A stretch of 64,000 bases of DNA. It comes from Monodelphis domestica (taxonomy: Eukaryota; Chordata; Mammalia; Didelphimorphia; Didelphidae). The notes beneath the pieces are model-generated. The model worked only from the letters and a program-made list of their open reading frames with translations, was not told where the DNA came from and searched no databases. Location of the stretch: positions 215,796,967-215,860,966 of the forward strand of contig NC_077233.1 of NCBI RefSeq assembly GCF_027887165.1, written 5' to 3'. Of the stretch, positions 33,873-44,416 are shown piece after piece (the first letter of the stretch is position 1; each line of letters begins with the position of its first letter). The position numbers and the translations under genes were made by a program.

Positions 33873-34265
33873 CAGTACGACCTTGTTCTGTGCAAACTCA
33901 GTACACTGAAATTCAGGTATACTCAATTGGCAACTGAAAAAAATTAAGACAAAAATATGTAAAATAAAAAAATTTAATTATGTGCTAAGTTCATTCCATT
34001 TTCTCAAGTGGAATAAAATCTCACAGCAGTTTGCCTAATCAAGCTCATTCTCACTCTGAGAAGCATTAGTATGAGTCATTACATTGTTTTGCATTAAACA
34101 TTAGCTTGAATCAGTCCTTGTCCCAAGTCCTTGCTTGTAACAAGTTGTGTCTGTCAGAACAGTAATTCTCTTTGTTTTATTAATGCTATTTAGTTATTAA
34201 TAATGGCCCCAAAGTACAAGAATAGTGATGCTGGTAGTTCTGATAAGCCTAAAAAAGGTTGCAAT
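33873..34265 (+). mobile_element. Tigger/pogo-like DNA transposon, 5' end fragment
   Basis: Begins CAGTACGACCTTGTTCTGTGC next to a TA dinucleotide, as for Tc1/mariner-pogo elements. At 34203 an ATG opens a short frame MAPKYKNSDAGSSDKPKKG, close to the N-terminus of Tigger-family transposases, then a stop at 34281-34283 region and loss of similarity. Truncated; no catalytic region. Confidence 0.55.
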
Positions 34266-34379
34266 GCAACTAGATTTGTTTGAATGAGAAATGCTTATTA
34301 AATAATGGGGTTCACTATCATGCTCAATTTCCAATTTATGAAAAGAGTCTTGAAATGCATTGGTTATGTAGAATGATAT

Positions 34380-34695
34380 CCTACTATTGTATAAAATGGA
34401 AACTCCTTGGCCTGGTACTTGAGGCCTTCTGTCATCTAGCTCTTTTTCAGCTCCTTTCATTGCAGTTCATGTCCTGTACATTACTGCTAAACTGGAGGAA
34501 TAAGTGTCCTTTTCTCTATCTTCCCTCTACCACCTCTATGAATTCACTTAGACTATCTCCAGCTCCACTTCACCTTCAATGACCCATGCCTGGCACCCAA
34601 CCCTTCTGTATCTCTCCTTAAGGAAACTTTTCTGTTCCCAAATACCAAGTTAGGTACATACTATCTTCTCCATGATACTTCCCTTGATCCACCAG
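34380..34695 (+). mobile_element. L2 LINE 3' region
   Basis: TTGGCCTGGTACTTGAGGCC, ACCCATGCCTGGCACCC and CTCCATGATACTTCCCTTGATCC. Confidence 0.6.
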
Positions 34696-34699
34696 CTAA

Positions 34700-35050
34700 A
34701 AATCACAGAATCAGGGGATTTAAAAGCTAGGAGGGCCCCCAAGAAGCCATCTAGTTCAACTCATAACCAAAAAAGTAATCCCCTTCTACAATATGCCCAA
34801 CACATCTAGCCTTTGCTAGAAGACCTCAGATGAGTGGAAATAGAACACACATGTATTATGCATCTGCTCTATGCTGGGCTCTGTGCTAACTAAGCTCATG
34901 ACCCTGAGTAGGAGGTGCTAATCTTATCCCCATTTTATAGTTGAAAAAACTGAGGTTAAGTGATTTGCCCTGGGGTCTGCCAGATACCAAATGTCTATGG
35001 CAGAATTTAAGTGTCCAGGGAATCTAGGCCTAGTGTTCTATCCCCTGAAC
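34700..35050 (-). mobile_element. CR1/THER-like fragment followed by MIR
   Basis: 34700-34830 has CATCTAGTTCAACTCAT and TTTGCTAGAAGACCTC. 34850-35050 is antisense MIR (CCCCATTTTATAGTTG, TTAAGTGATTTGCCC). 35051-35394 holds nothing identifiable. Confidence 0.55.
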
Positions 35051-35394
35051 CAGCTGGAAAGAAGAGAGGCAGCCAGGGAGGGTTGGGTATGAGTCCTGCC
35101 TCCAAGTCATCAGACTGAGTTCATGACTCTGAGTTAGTCCATAAAATGTCAGGCACTTGCAAGGCTCCACTAGTAGTGGAAATTCCCTCACCAGAAGTTC
35201 CCTATACCAATGAAGTTGCAAGTTCAGACAAAAAAAAAAGTGGGTTGGCTTTTTTTTAATTTGTTTGTTTTTAGGAAATGTTTACTTACATGGAACCTAC
35301 ATTTGCTTCTTTGTGACTTCAATCCATTGCTCTTACTTATTGTCTCCAAGGCCAAACAGTATTTCTATTCCTTCTTCCACAAGACAACCCTTCT

Positions 35395-35595
35395 GGGACA
35401 GTTCAGTAGACAAAATGTCAGGCCTGGAATGAGGAGTTCAAATCTGGCTTCAGATATTTCCTTGCTATGACTCTGAGCAAGTCATTTAACTCCCATTGCC
35501 TAGCCTTTACTGTTCTTCTGCCTTGGAATCAATACTTATTATCAATTCCAAGTCAAATGGTAAAAATTAAAAAAAGAAAAGAAAAGAAAAGACAG
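35395..35595 (+). mobile_element. Type B SINE
   Basis: GGAGTTCAAATCTGGCTTC, CCCATTGCCTAGCC and TTCTGCCTTGGAATCAATAC, then an (AAAAG)n end. Confidence 0.85.
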
Positions 35596-35904
35596 TCCTT
35601 CAAATCCTCAAGAAGAGTGTCTTGTTCCTCAGAAAGTCTTCTCTTCTCCAGGCTAAACATTCTTAGGTCCTTCAACAGAATCTCATGTTCATGGACTAAA
35701 TGCCCCATCACCTTGATTGTCTTCTTCAGATTAGCTATTCACTTCCTAAAACATGGTGCCTCGAATGAATATGTAGAGGTCTTACACCTTGGGCAACGTA
35801 TAGAAACCTTTGAAGGGACCCCTGTTCAGAATGTTTTTAAATAATTGAAGGAAATGTTAAATTTCGGTTAGAAATGAATGAAAATTGTTATTCCACATTT
35901 TTTC

Positions 35905-36105
35905 TGTTGTGTCAGATCTTTTGTGACTGTATTTGGGGTTTTCTTGGCAAAGATATTGGAATAGAGTGCCATTTCCTTCTCCAGCTCATTTGACAGATGA
36001 AAAGACCAAGGTAAACAGGAATAAGTGTCTTATCCAGAGTCACATAGTAAGTATCTTGGGCCAGATTTGAATCCAGAAAGATGATTCCTACTGACAATAA
36101 TAGGG
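35905..36105 (-). mobile_element. Type A SINE
   Basis: GGGGTTTTCTTGGCAAAGATA to CAGATTTGAATCCAG. Head eroded. Confidence 0.8.
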
Positions 36106-36329
36106 AAGGGCATTTTCTTGCTAGCATCAGCTCATTCTGAGCTGCTCTATTCAGAATAAAGATGTCATTTTCCCCCATCCCTGTTTAAAACAACTTACAC
36201 TTGTAAATTTTATTTTTCTAAACTAATTTCATCTCTACAAATTTCTCCATGGGATCTACAGCCTCCAGGCTGGTAACCCCTGGACTACTGCAAACTACAA
36301 TAAGACTGTCTCCTTTAGAAGCAAAATGG

Positions 36330-36535
36330 ACCCAGAAACTTACTAGCTGTGTGATCATGGGCAAGTCTTTTAATTTCCAGTTGCCTCAGTTTCCTCAACT
36401 GTAAAGTGGGGATAATAATAGCATCTATCTCACAAGATTATTGTAAGGATCAAATAAGATAATATTTATAAAATGTTTAATACAGTCCCTGGAACATCAT
36501 AGGTATGCTTATAACAAATAAATGCTCATTTCCAT
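36330..36535 (+). mobile_element. MIR
   Basis: CTAGCTGTGTGATCATGGGC, CCTCAGTTTCCTCAACTG, GGGGATAATAATAGC and AATAAATGCTC, a full core and tail. Confidence 0.8.
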
Positions 36536-36684
36536 CCCCTTCCTCCCTACTTCAGTTCAAAGTCACATTCACTTTTTTTGGTTTGCATATCATTCTTTTG
36601 AATTGTATTCAACTTGTAATGCTCTAAAACTCACCTCTTTTTTCAGTCAATTTGCTATTTAATCTCCATCTTGTACTTATTTTA

Positions 36685-36880
36685 TTTTTTCAGAACCCTT
36701 ATCTTCTCTCTTAGAATCCATACTAAGATTCTGTTCTAAGGCAGAAAAGCAGTAAGGGCTAGGCAATGGGGATCAAGTGACTTGTCCAGCATTACACAGC
36801 TAGGAAGTATTTGAGAACAGATTTGAACCCAGGATCTACCAACTCTAGACCTGACTATCTACTGAGACACCTATGTACAC
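36685..36880 (-). mobile_element. Type B SINE
   Basis: AACCCTTATCTTCTCTC to TATCTACTGAGACACC, diverged. Confidence 0.8.
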
Positions 36881-37164
36881 TGCCATCTTGCATTTACAAC
36901 GCTGATTTTTCTAAACTAATTTCATTCCTATCAAATTTCATCTCTTGAGATTCCACCAATATAGTCTTGTCAAATCTTTTTTGTATCCCAGAGCTGTCAT
37001 CCAGTGTGTTAGCAATTTCTCTAAGAACTTGTGTCATCCATAAATTTGGTTAACATGTTGTCCACACCTTTACAAGACATTAATGTCAATATTAAACAGC
37101 ACACCACTAAGAATAACCCATTCCATTGGATACATAACTCCAAACTGATAGCAAACCATTCATG

Positions 37165-37410
37165 ACTATCTTTCTTCAAGAAGCTTTTCCCAGGCCTTCT
37201 TAACCTTCTCTCTGTTAATTATCTCTACTTTCTCCTGTCTATATCTTGTTTGTTCACTGTTGCTGGCAAACTGATTTCTCTCCCGTGATCTCCTTGAGAG
37301 CAGTAACTGGATATGTTTTTATTTTTTTAGTTTGCCTGTCTTTTTACCTCTTGTGCTTAGTGACCAAACAATATAATAGTCCTTATTAAATGCCTATTGC
37401 CTTGATTTGC
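37165..37410 (+). mobile_element. L2 LINE 3' end
   Basis: AGAAGCTTTTCCCAGGCC, TCTCCTTGAGAGCAG and CCTTATTAAATGCCTATTG. Confidence 0.65.
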
Positions 37411-37674
37411 CTTGCCTTGATTTTGGGTTCAGCCATTCAAACCACTTATGAAATGACTTCAATATATAGTGTGCTTTTTTCATTCTTTTCCACAACAACA
37501 TGAGCAACTTCATCAAATGCTGATGAAATGTAGATTAAACTATAGCTATGGTATTCTTGTCTACCAAATTAATACTGTTAAAAAGAAAATAAGATCAGTC
37601 TGAAGTGACCATGCTGGTTGGGCCTTTGTGATCATTGTTTATTTTTCTATCTTTTCACTAATTATTGTTTCGTG

Positions 37675-37920
37675 GAAGAGGGGATAGAGCCTGAGACATA
37701 GAGGTCTTGAAACCTGAGTTCAAATCTAACCTTAGACACTATATGACCCTGGACAAGTCTTTTAGTCTCTATTTGTTTCAGTTTCCTCATCTGTAAAATT
37801 ATGAGTAATAATAACACCTCCCAATCAGGGTTTTTGTGAGGATCTTCAAATGAGATATTTCTAAAGCACTTTACAAACCTTAAAATATTATATAAATGTT
37901 AGCTATTATTACTTATTATT
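37675..37920 (+). mobile_element. MIR/Mar-like CORE-SINE
   Basis: CCTGAGTTCAAATC, CAGTTTCCTCATCTG, AAAGCACTTTACAAACC and AATGTTAGCTATTATT. Confidence 0.75.
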
Positions 37921-38047
37921 GACCCAAAAGTCAAGTCAAGCTTATTGGCCTGTAGTTTGTATGTTGTATCCTTTTCTTCTTTTTTTGTGAGGTATTATGT
38001 GACCTTCTTCAATATGCATTAGTTCTGTCATTCTCCATGATCTTGGT

Positions 38048-38138
38048 TTTTTTTTTAATCTTTATCTTTTGTCTTATAATTGATACTAAATATAAGTTCT
38101 AAAGCAGAACAGCTGAAATGGCTAGGTAATTAGGATTA
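38048..38138 (-). mobile_element. Type B SINE, partial and old
   Basis: TTAATCTTTATCTTTTGTC to TGGCTAGGTAATTAGG. The next SINE inserted at its edge. Confidence 0.7.
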
Positions 38139-38151
38139 AGACTTAATGGGG

Positions 38152-38355
38152 GGAGGGGGTAGCTGGGTAACTCAGTGAATTGAGAGCCAGGCCTAGAGAT
38201 GGGAGGTCCTAGGTTCAAATTTGGCCTCAAACATTTCCCAGCTGTGTGACCCTGGGCAAGTCACTTGACCCCCATTGCCTAGCCCTTACCACTCTTCTGC
38301 CTTGGAACCAATACACAATATTCATTCCAAGAAGGAAGATAAGGGTTAAAAAAAA
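38152..38355 (+). mobile_element. Type B SINE, complete, with target duplication
   Basis: Complete copy flanked by the perfect 13-bp repeat AGACTTAATGGGG (38139-38151 and 38356-38368). Confidence 0.93.
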
Positions 38356-38829
38356 AGACTTAATGGGGAGAGCTAAGATGTGGGCATAATAGCAGGAGCC
38401 TTCTGAATCGCCTTCCAACCAATCATTACAAAGTGTCTCAAAAGGACATAAATCAAAATTGGATGAATAAAGGGGGTCTCCCACTGGATGTAGCCTTAAA
38501 GGTAGGCAGTGTTTGGGAATTTCCACACTATAAGGGGACAAAACTATACTTATCAAAGCACAAGATGATCATCTCTCCCCCATATCACCATAGTCAGAGC
38601 AAGGGCCAGGCAATCCTGAATTTCTCAGGAGCTGACTAAGGATACCACAGACTTACCCCTGTGGGGAGTACAAGGCATTGGCAGTAAGACTTGAGAACCA
38701 AGGCTGAGGAGCTTGGAGCCTGGGCAGCAGAGCACAGAGATTGGGCAGAAGGAAGATTGGCAGCCTGAGGCAGGAGGGGCTGGAAAGACAGCCTCAGGGT
38801 AAAATGCTCTAAAGTGTGCTACACAAAGA

Positions 38830-40010
38830 ACACCACAGATTTACCTGCTGTCATTCAAGCTTCTGACTGGGAAGGGAAGTTACTACCAAGGCAAAGCCCT
38901 GTGAAACAGAAGATAAGAAAGCAATTAACATGCAGAAACCCCAACCCACTAGTGGCAAAAGAAATAAGTATCAGCAAAAAAAGTTCCTTAGCCTGGATAA
39001 TTTCTATGGAGAAAAAGAGAAAAATACAGAAGCAAAATAGCAGAGAGTGAAAAGCAAGAAAATACACCCAAACTTTCTGGGGGAAAAAATGGAAATTGGT
39101 CACAAGCTCTTGAGGACCTCAAAAAGGAGTTCAAGAACCAAGTAAGAAAGATAGAAGAAAAATGGGGGGAAAAGTGGAAAAAAGAAATGAAATTAATACA
39201 AACAGAAAATAAAAGCTTAAAGACAAAATTACCCATATGGAAAAAGAGACACAGAATTCAAATGAAATAATAAGCAAATTGGAGACCAGAACTGACCTGA
39301 TGGAAGCCATGAAAAAGCAGGATAGACAAATTGAGAAGGAAGAATCAAAAAATCACAGCTGAAAATCAGTCTTTAAAGACTACAATTGGACAAGTAGAGG
39401 CTAATGATCTCACAAGATAGTAAGAATTAAAAAGCAAAATCAAAAGAATTTAAAAAATAGAAGGAAACATGAAATATCTCATTGAAAAGACAACTGACCT
39501 GGAAAACAGATTCAGGAGAGACAATTTGAAAATTATTGCTCTACCAGAAATCCTAGAACAAAATAAAAGCCTTGAAATCATATTACAAGAAATGATCCAA
39601 GAAAAGTGCCCTGATATTATTGAACAAGAAGACATTGAAAGATTCTATAGATCACCCCCTACCTTAAATCCCCAAAATACCACCCCCCAGGAATGTTATA
39701 GCCAGATTCAAGAGTTTCTAGGCCAAGGAGAGAATATTTCAGCAGTCAGAAAGAGATAATTCAGATATCAAAGGAGTCCCAGCCAAGATTACATAGGATC
39801 TGGCAGCCTCCATACTAAAGGACTATAAGGCTCAGAATATGATATTCAGGAAGACAAGAGAATTGGGTCAACAACCAAGAATCACCTACCCATCAAAACT
39901 GACTATGTACTTTCAGGGGAAAGTATAAGCATTTAACAAAATAGAAGATTTCCAAGCATTCCTAAAGAAAAGATCAGAACTAAATGGAAAATTTTATTTC
40001 TAAATACGAA
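38830..40010 (+). pseudogene. L1 ORF1 remnant of the older element
   Basis: The best preserved stretch is 39469-39759, which reads RRDNLKIIALPE (RRM start) and then EMIQEKCPDIIEQE, matching the younger ORF1 at residues 192-230. Coiled-coil-like Lys/Glu-rich sequence precedes it, and the C-terminal domain is recognisable at about 39780-40010 in other frames. Multiple stops and frameshifts. Confidence 0.75.
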
Positions 40011-40693
40011 ATTCAAGAGAACCATAAAAAGGTTAATAAGAAAGAGGGGGGGAAATTGAAAGGCTTCAGTAATGTCAAATTGATTATATTCCTATATGGA
40101 AAAATGATATCTAGAATTCTTAAAAATTGCTTTCATTATTATAGTAGATAGAAGAAATATTCATAGGCAGAGGTTATGGTATTAAGTTGTTTAATATGAT
40201 ATATAAAAAAATTGGGGGAGGGACAAAAAAGAGGATGGTACTAAGAGAAACTTAAAGGAAAAAGAAAAATGGGATAAATTATACCACATAAAGAGGCACA
40301 TGGGGAGGAAGGGGAGAGAATACTATTATAGGAAGGGAAGGAAGAGAAGGAAGAGAGTGGTACTAGGCAATACTTAAACCTTACTCTCAGTGGAATCAGT
40401 TTTGAGGGAAGAACAGTCAGATCTATTGAAGTATATAATTCTCTCTTACCTTACAGGGAAGTTGAGAGGGAATAATGAAGGGGGGAATGGAATGAGGAGT
40501 ATTAAAAGAGAGAGAAAGGCAGGGGGGAGGGGATTAATAGACCTTAAACTGAAATAAGATGAAAATAAGAAGGGAGGAGATGGGAAGGAAAGTAAAATAA
40601 GGGTGGGGAAAATGGGGGATGATTAAAAGCAAAACACTGGTGTAGAAAGAAATAGTGAAAGAAGAAAGGGCAGGACTAAAAGAGGAAATCAAA

Positions 40694-42388
40694 ATGATGG
40701 GGAATACACAGGTGGTAATCATAACTCTGAATATAAATGAAATGAACTCACCCATAAAATGGAAGCAAATAGCAGATTGGATTAAAAACCAAAATCCTAC
40801 CATATATTGTCTATAAGAAACACACATGAGGCAGGTAGACACACACAGGGTAAATGTAAGAGGCAGTAGCAGAATTTATTGGGCATCAACTAAGAAAAAG
40901 AAGTAATCACAATCATGATATTTGACAAAGCCAAAGTAAAAATTATACCCTGATAAAAGGCAGTATAGACAATGAAGAAATATCAGTATTCAACATGTAT
41001 GCACCAAATGGTATAGCATCCAGATTTTTAAAGGAGAAACTATTGGAGCTTAAGGAGGAAATAGATAGTAAAGTAGGAGACCTCAATCTTCCTCTATCAG
41101 ATCTAGATAAATCAAATGAAAAAATAAATAAGAAAGAAGTAAGAGATGTGAATGAAATCTTAGAAAAATTAGAGTTAGTAGATATATGGAGAAAAGTAAA
41201 TAGAGATAGAGAATAAGCCTTCTTTTCAACAGCACATAGCATATTCACAAAGATTGACCATATACTGGAACATAAAAATATTGCAAAGAAATGCAGAAAA
41301 TCAGAAATAATGAATTCAACTTTTCCAGATAATAATAATGCAAAAAATATATAATTAGTAAGGGTACATGAAGAGGCAAATCAAAAATTAATTGGAAATT
41401 AAATTATCTGATTCTCCAAAACTGGCTGATTAAAGAACAAACCATAGAAACAATTAATTATTTCATTGAAGAGAATGACAATGAAGAAACCACATTTCAA
41501 AATTTTTGGAATATGGCAAAAGTAGTACTCAGGGGGAAATTTATATCCCTGAGTGTCCATATTAATGAAAAAGAGAAAGAGGAGATTAATGAAGTAGGCA
41601 TGCAACTAAAAAAAAAAACTAGGAAAAGAACAAATTTTAAAAACCCAGTTGAAGACCAAATTGGGAATTCTAAAAATCATAGGGGAAATTAATAAAATTG
41701 AAAGTAAAAGAACTATTGAACTAATAAATAAGACTAAGAGATGTTATTTTGAAAAAAAAACAAATAAAATATATAGAGTATTGGTTAGTCTAATTAAGAA
41801 AAAGAAAGAATAGAATCAAATTAACAGTATCATGAATGAAAAGAGTGATCTCACCTCTAATGAAGAGGAAATTAAGGAATTTATTAAGAACTATTTTACT
41901 CAATTATATAGCAATAAATATGACAATCGAGGTGAAATAGATGAATATTTACAAAAATATATAAATTGCCTAGATTGACAGAGGAGGAAATAGAATACTT
42001 ACATAATACCATATCAGAAAAAGAAATTGAACAAGCCATCAAAGAACTCCCTAAGAAAAAATTACCAGGGCCAGATAGATTCACAAGTGAATTCTATCCT
42101 ACATTTAAAGATCAATTAATCCCAATACTCTACAAACTATTGGACAAAATAAGCAAAGAAGGAGTCTTACCAAATTCTTTTTATGATACAATATGGTACT
42201 GATTCTCAAGCCAGGAAGACCAAAATTGGAGAAGGAAAACTATAGATCAATATCCTTAATGAATATAGATGCACAAATAGTAAATAAAATACTAGCTAAA
42301 AGGCTACAAGTTATCAAAAGAATTATTTACTATGACCAGGTGGGATTTATACCAGGAATATAAGGATGGTTTAATATTAGGAAAAGCA
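40694..42388 (+). pseudogene. L1 ORF2 remnant of the older element (truncated)
   Basis: The start region at 40694 reads as the usual L1 ORF2 N-terminus ending in NQNPTIYCL, followed by a stop. Endonuclease and reverse transcriptase fragments follow in shifting frames, for example 41966-42202 with [16 protein letters not shown]. It is cut at 42388 before the catalytic FADD box. Non-functional. Confidence 0.75.
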
Positions 42389-42592
42389 TCCCATCAAAAG
42401 TCTCCAGAACGCAGGGAAGCCCAGGCTCCCCACCCATCCTCATTGACTGCTGTACTTTAAGCCAATCAAAAGCCTCCAGAGGACAGGAAAGCTCAAACCC
42501 CCAACAACTCTCCCCCAGAGACTACACCAAGAGATCTTCTGTTAAAGCTCCAAGAGGGGAGACTGATAGAAGTCCCCGAAAAACAAAAAAAA

Positions 42593-43699
42593 ATGAGAGG
42601 AACAAGAGCACAGAAAAATATGGGGAGGAAAGAAGGGGTGAATTTGAGCAAACAACAGAAAAAGAAGAAAGAAACTACAATAGACAGCCACTACTCACCA
42701 AATGGAACAGAGGGGGAGAGATCAGCAAACGATAAACCAGAAATCCCAGCGAATTGGATACAGGCTGTGGAAGAACTCAAAACACAACTAAGAGAGGCTG
42801 AAGACAATTGGGAAAAGAACTTAAAAACTAAGATAAGTCATCTGGAAACAGAGGCACTTGAACTAAAACAAGAAAATAGTGTCTTGAAAGCCAAAATCAA
42901 CCAGCTGGAAAATGAGGCAAAGGAGATGAAAGACGAGATAAAGAGGATGAAAGACGATCTTCAAAGAAAATCAGACCAGAAGGAAAAGGATGACCAAAAA
43001 GCCAGAGATGAAATCCAATCTTTAAGAACCAGAATAAAACAACTAGAATCAAGTGACCTCACAAGGCAGCAGGACACTATAAAACAAACAAAAAAAAAGA
43101 ATGATAAAATTGAGGAAAATGTGAAGCATCTCATTCACAAAACAGACGATTTAGAAAATCGTTCAAGAAGAGACAATTTAAGAATAATTGGATTACCAGA
43201 AGACCACGACAAAAGAAAAAGCCTGGACATACTACTAGAGGAAATTATCCAAGAAAACTGTCCCGAGATCCTAGAACAAGAGGGGAAAGTGGAGATTGAA
43301 AGAATCCACAGATCACCCCCTGTATTTAATCCCCAACTGACAACACCAAGAAATGTTATAGCCAAATTCAAAAACAATCAGATGAAAGAACAGGTATTAC
43401 AAGCTGCCAAGAAGAAGCCATTCAGATACCATGGAAACACAGTGAGGATAACACAGGATCTGGCTGCATCCACACTGAAGGACCAAAAGGCATGGAATAC
43501 GATATTCCGGAAAGCAAGGGAACTAGGCCTACAGCCAAGAATAAAATACCCATCAAAACTGACTATATTCTTACAGGGGAAAGTATGGTCATTTAACACA
43601 ACAGAAGAGTTCCAAGCATTCATAAATAAAAGACCAGACCTGAACAGAAAATTTGAAGTCCAACCACAGAACTCAAGAGAATCATCAAAAGGTAATTAA
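42593..43699 (+). CDS. L1 ORF1p, uninterrupted 368 residues
   Basis: RNA-binding chaperone of L1, which forms trimers and coats L1 RNA in the cytoplasmic RNP. Seen: a Lys-rich N-terminus (about 20-26), a long heptad-rich, charged coiled coil (about 55-180), the RRM start RRDNLRIIGLPE (192-203), and a C-terminal domain (about 260-350) with the typical PRNVIAKF and RITQDL strings. The length fits mammalian L1 ORF1 (about 340-380). Start is the ATG after an A-run. No stop or frameshift is visible, in contrast to the downstream ORF2. Confidence 0.92.
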   Translation: MRGTRAQKNMGRKEGVNLSKQQKKKKETTIDSHYSPNGTEGERSANDKPEIPANWIQAVEELKTQLREAEDNWEKNLKTKISHLETEALELKQENSVLKAKINQLENEAKEMKDEIKRMKDDLQRKSDQKEKDDQKARDEIQSLRTRIKQLESSDLTRQQDTIKQTKKKNDKIEENVKHLIHKTDDLENRSRRDNLRIIGLPEDHDKRKSLDILLEEIIQENCPEILEQEGKVEIERIHRSPPVFNPQLTTPRNVIAKFKNNQMKEQVLQAAKKKPFRYHGNTVRITQDLAASTLKDQKAWNTIFRKARELGLQPRIKYPSKLTIFLQGKVWSFNTTEEFQAFINKRPDLNRKFEVQPQNSRESSKGN

Positions 43700-44416
43700 A
43701 AAAGAGGGGAAAAACAACAACAACAAAAACAACAACAACAAATTTTTTAAGAGACTCAATAAGTTAAAATGATATGTATCCCTATAAGAAAAGAGGTCAT
43801 TGGTAACTCTTAAAAACTGTTGCTATCAGCTAGAAGAACTACACTCAGTGGGAACAGTGACAAACTGTATAGGATGAAAGGACAAGACATAAATAGGTAT
43901 ATAGATATATGCATGCATAAATACATATACATGTGTATGTATATTTATATATATACACATGACTAAAGCTAAAAAAGAAAAGAGGTTCTGACTAAAAGAA
44001 ATGGGAAAAGAAACAAATGGGGGTAAATTTATATGTCACAAAGAAGCTCATGGCGGGAGCGGGGAGAACATCGATACACTGGAAGGGTAAAGAGGTTGGA
44101 GATAGGAAATACCCAACTCTTACGTACTTTGAAACTGTCCCAAAGAGGGAAGAACAATCCAATCCATTGGGGAAGAGAATAGATTTGAGCCCTATAGGGG
44201 AGTAGAAGGGTAAAAAACAGACTGGTGGGGAGGGAAACAGTACAAGGGAGGGAGAGGGTGGGGGGGGATTTTAAAAAGACTACAGGGGAAAATAAGGTAG
44301 GGAATAAGAAGGGAGGGGTTAGAAAGGGAAGTACAAGGGGGACTGATTTAAAGTAAATCACTGGACTAAAAGGTAGAGCTGAAGAAGAAAGGTTAGAATT
44401 AGGGAAAGATATCAAA

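Larger units (their letters stand above)
38369..42388 (+). mobile_element. Older L1 retrotransposon, 5' two-thirds, decayed
   Basis: Colinear with the younger L1 downstream but with many more substitutions and indels. About 38390-38830 resembles an L1 5' leader. It stops within the reverse transcriptase region at the segment corresponding to GFIPGM-GWFNIRK of the younger copy, where that copy begins. Its 3' third is missing at this junction; a possible 3' end remains near 48700-48795. Confidence 0.8.
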
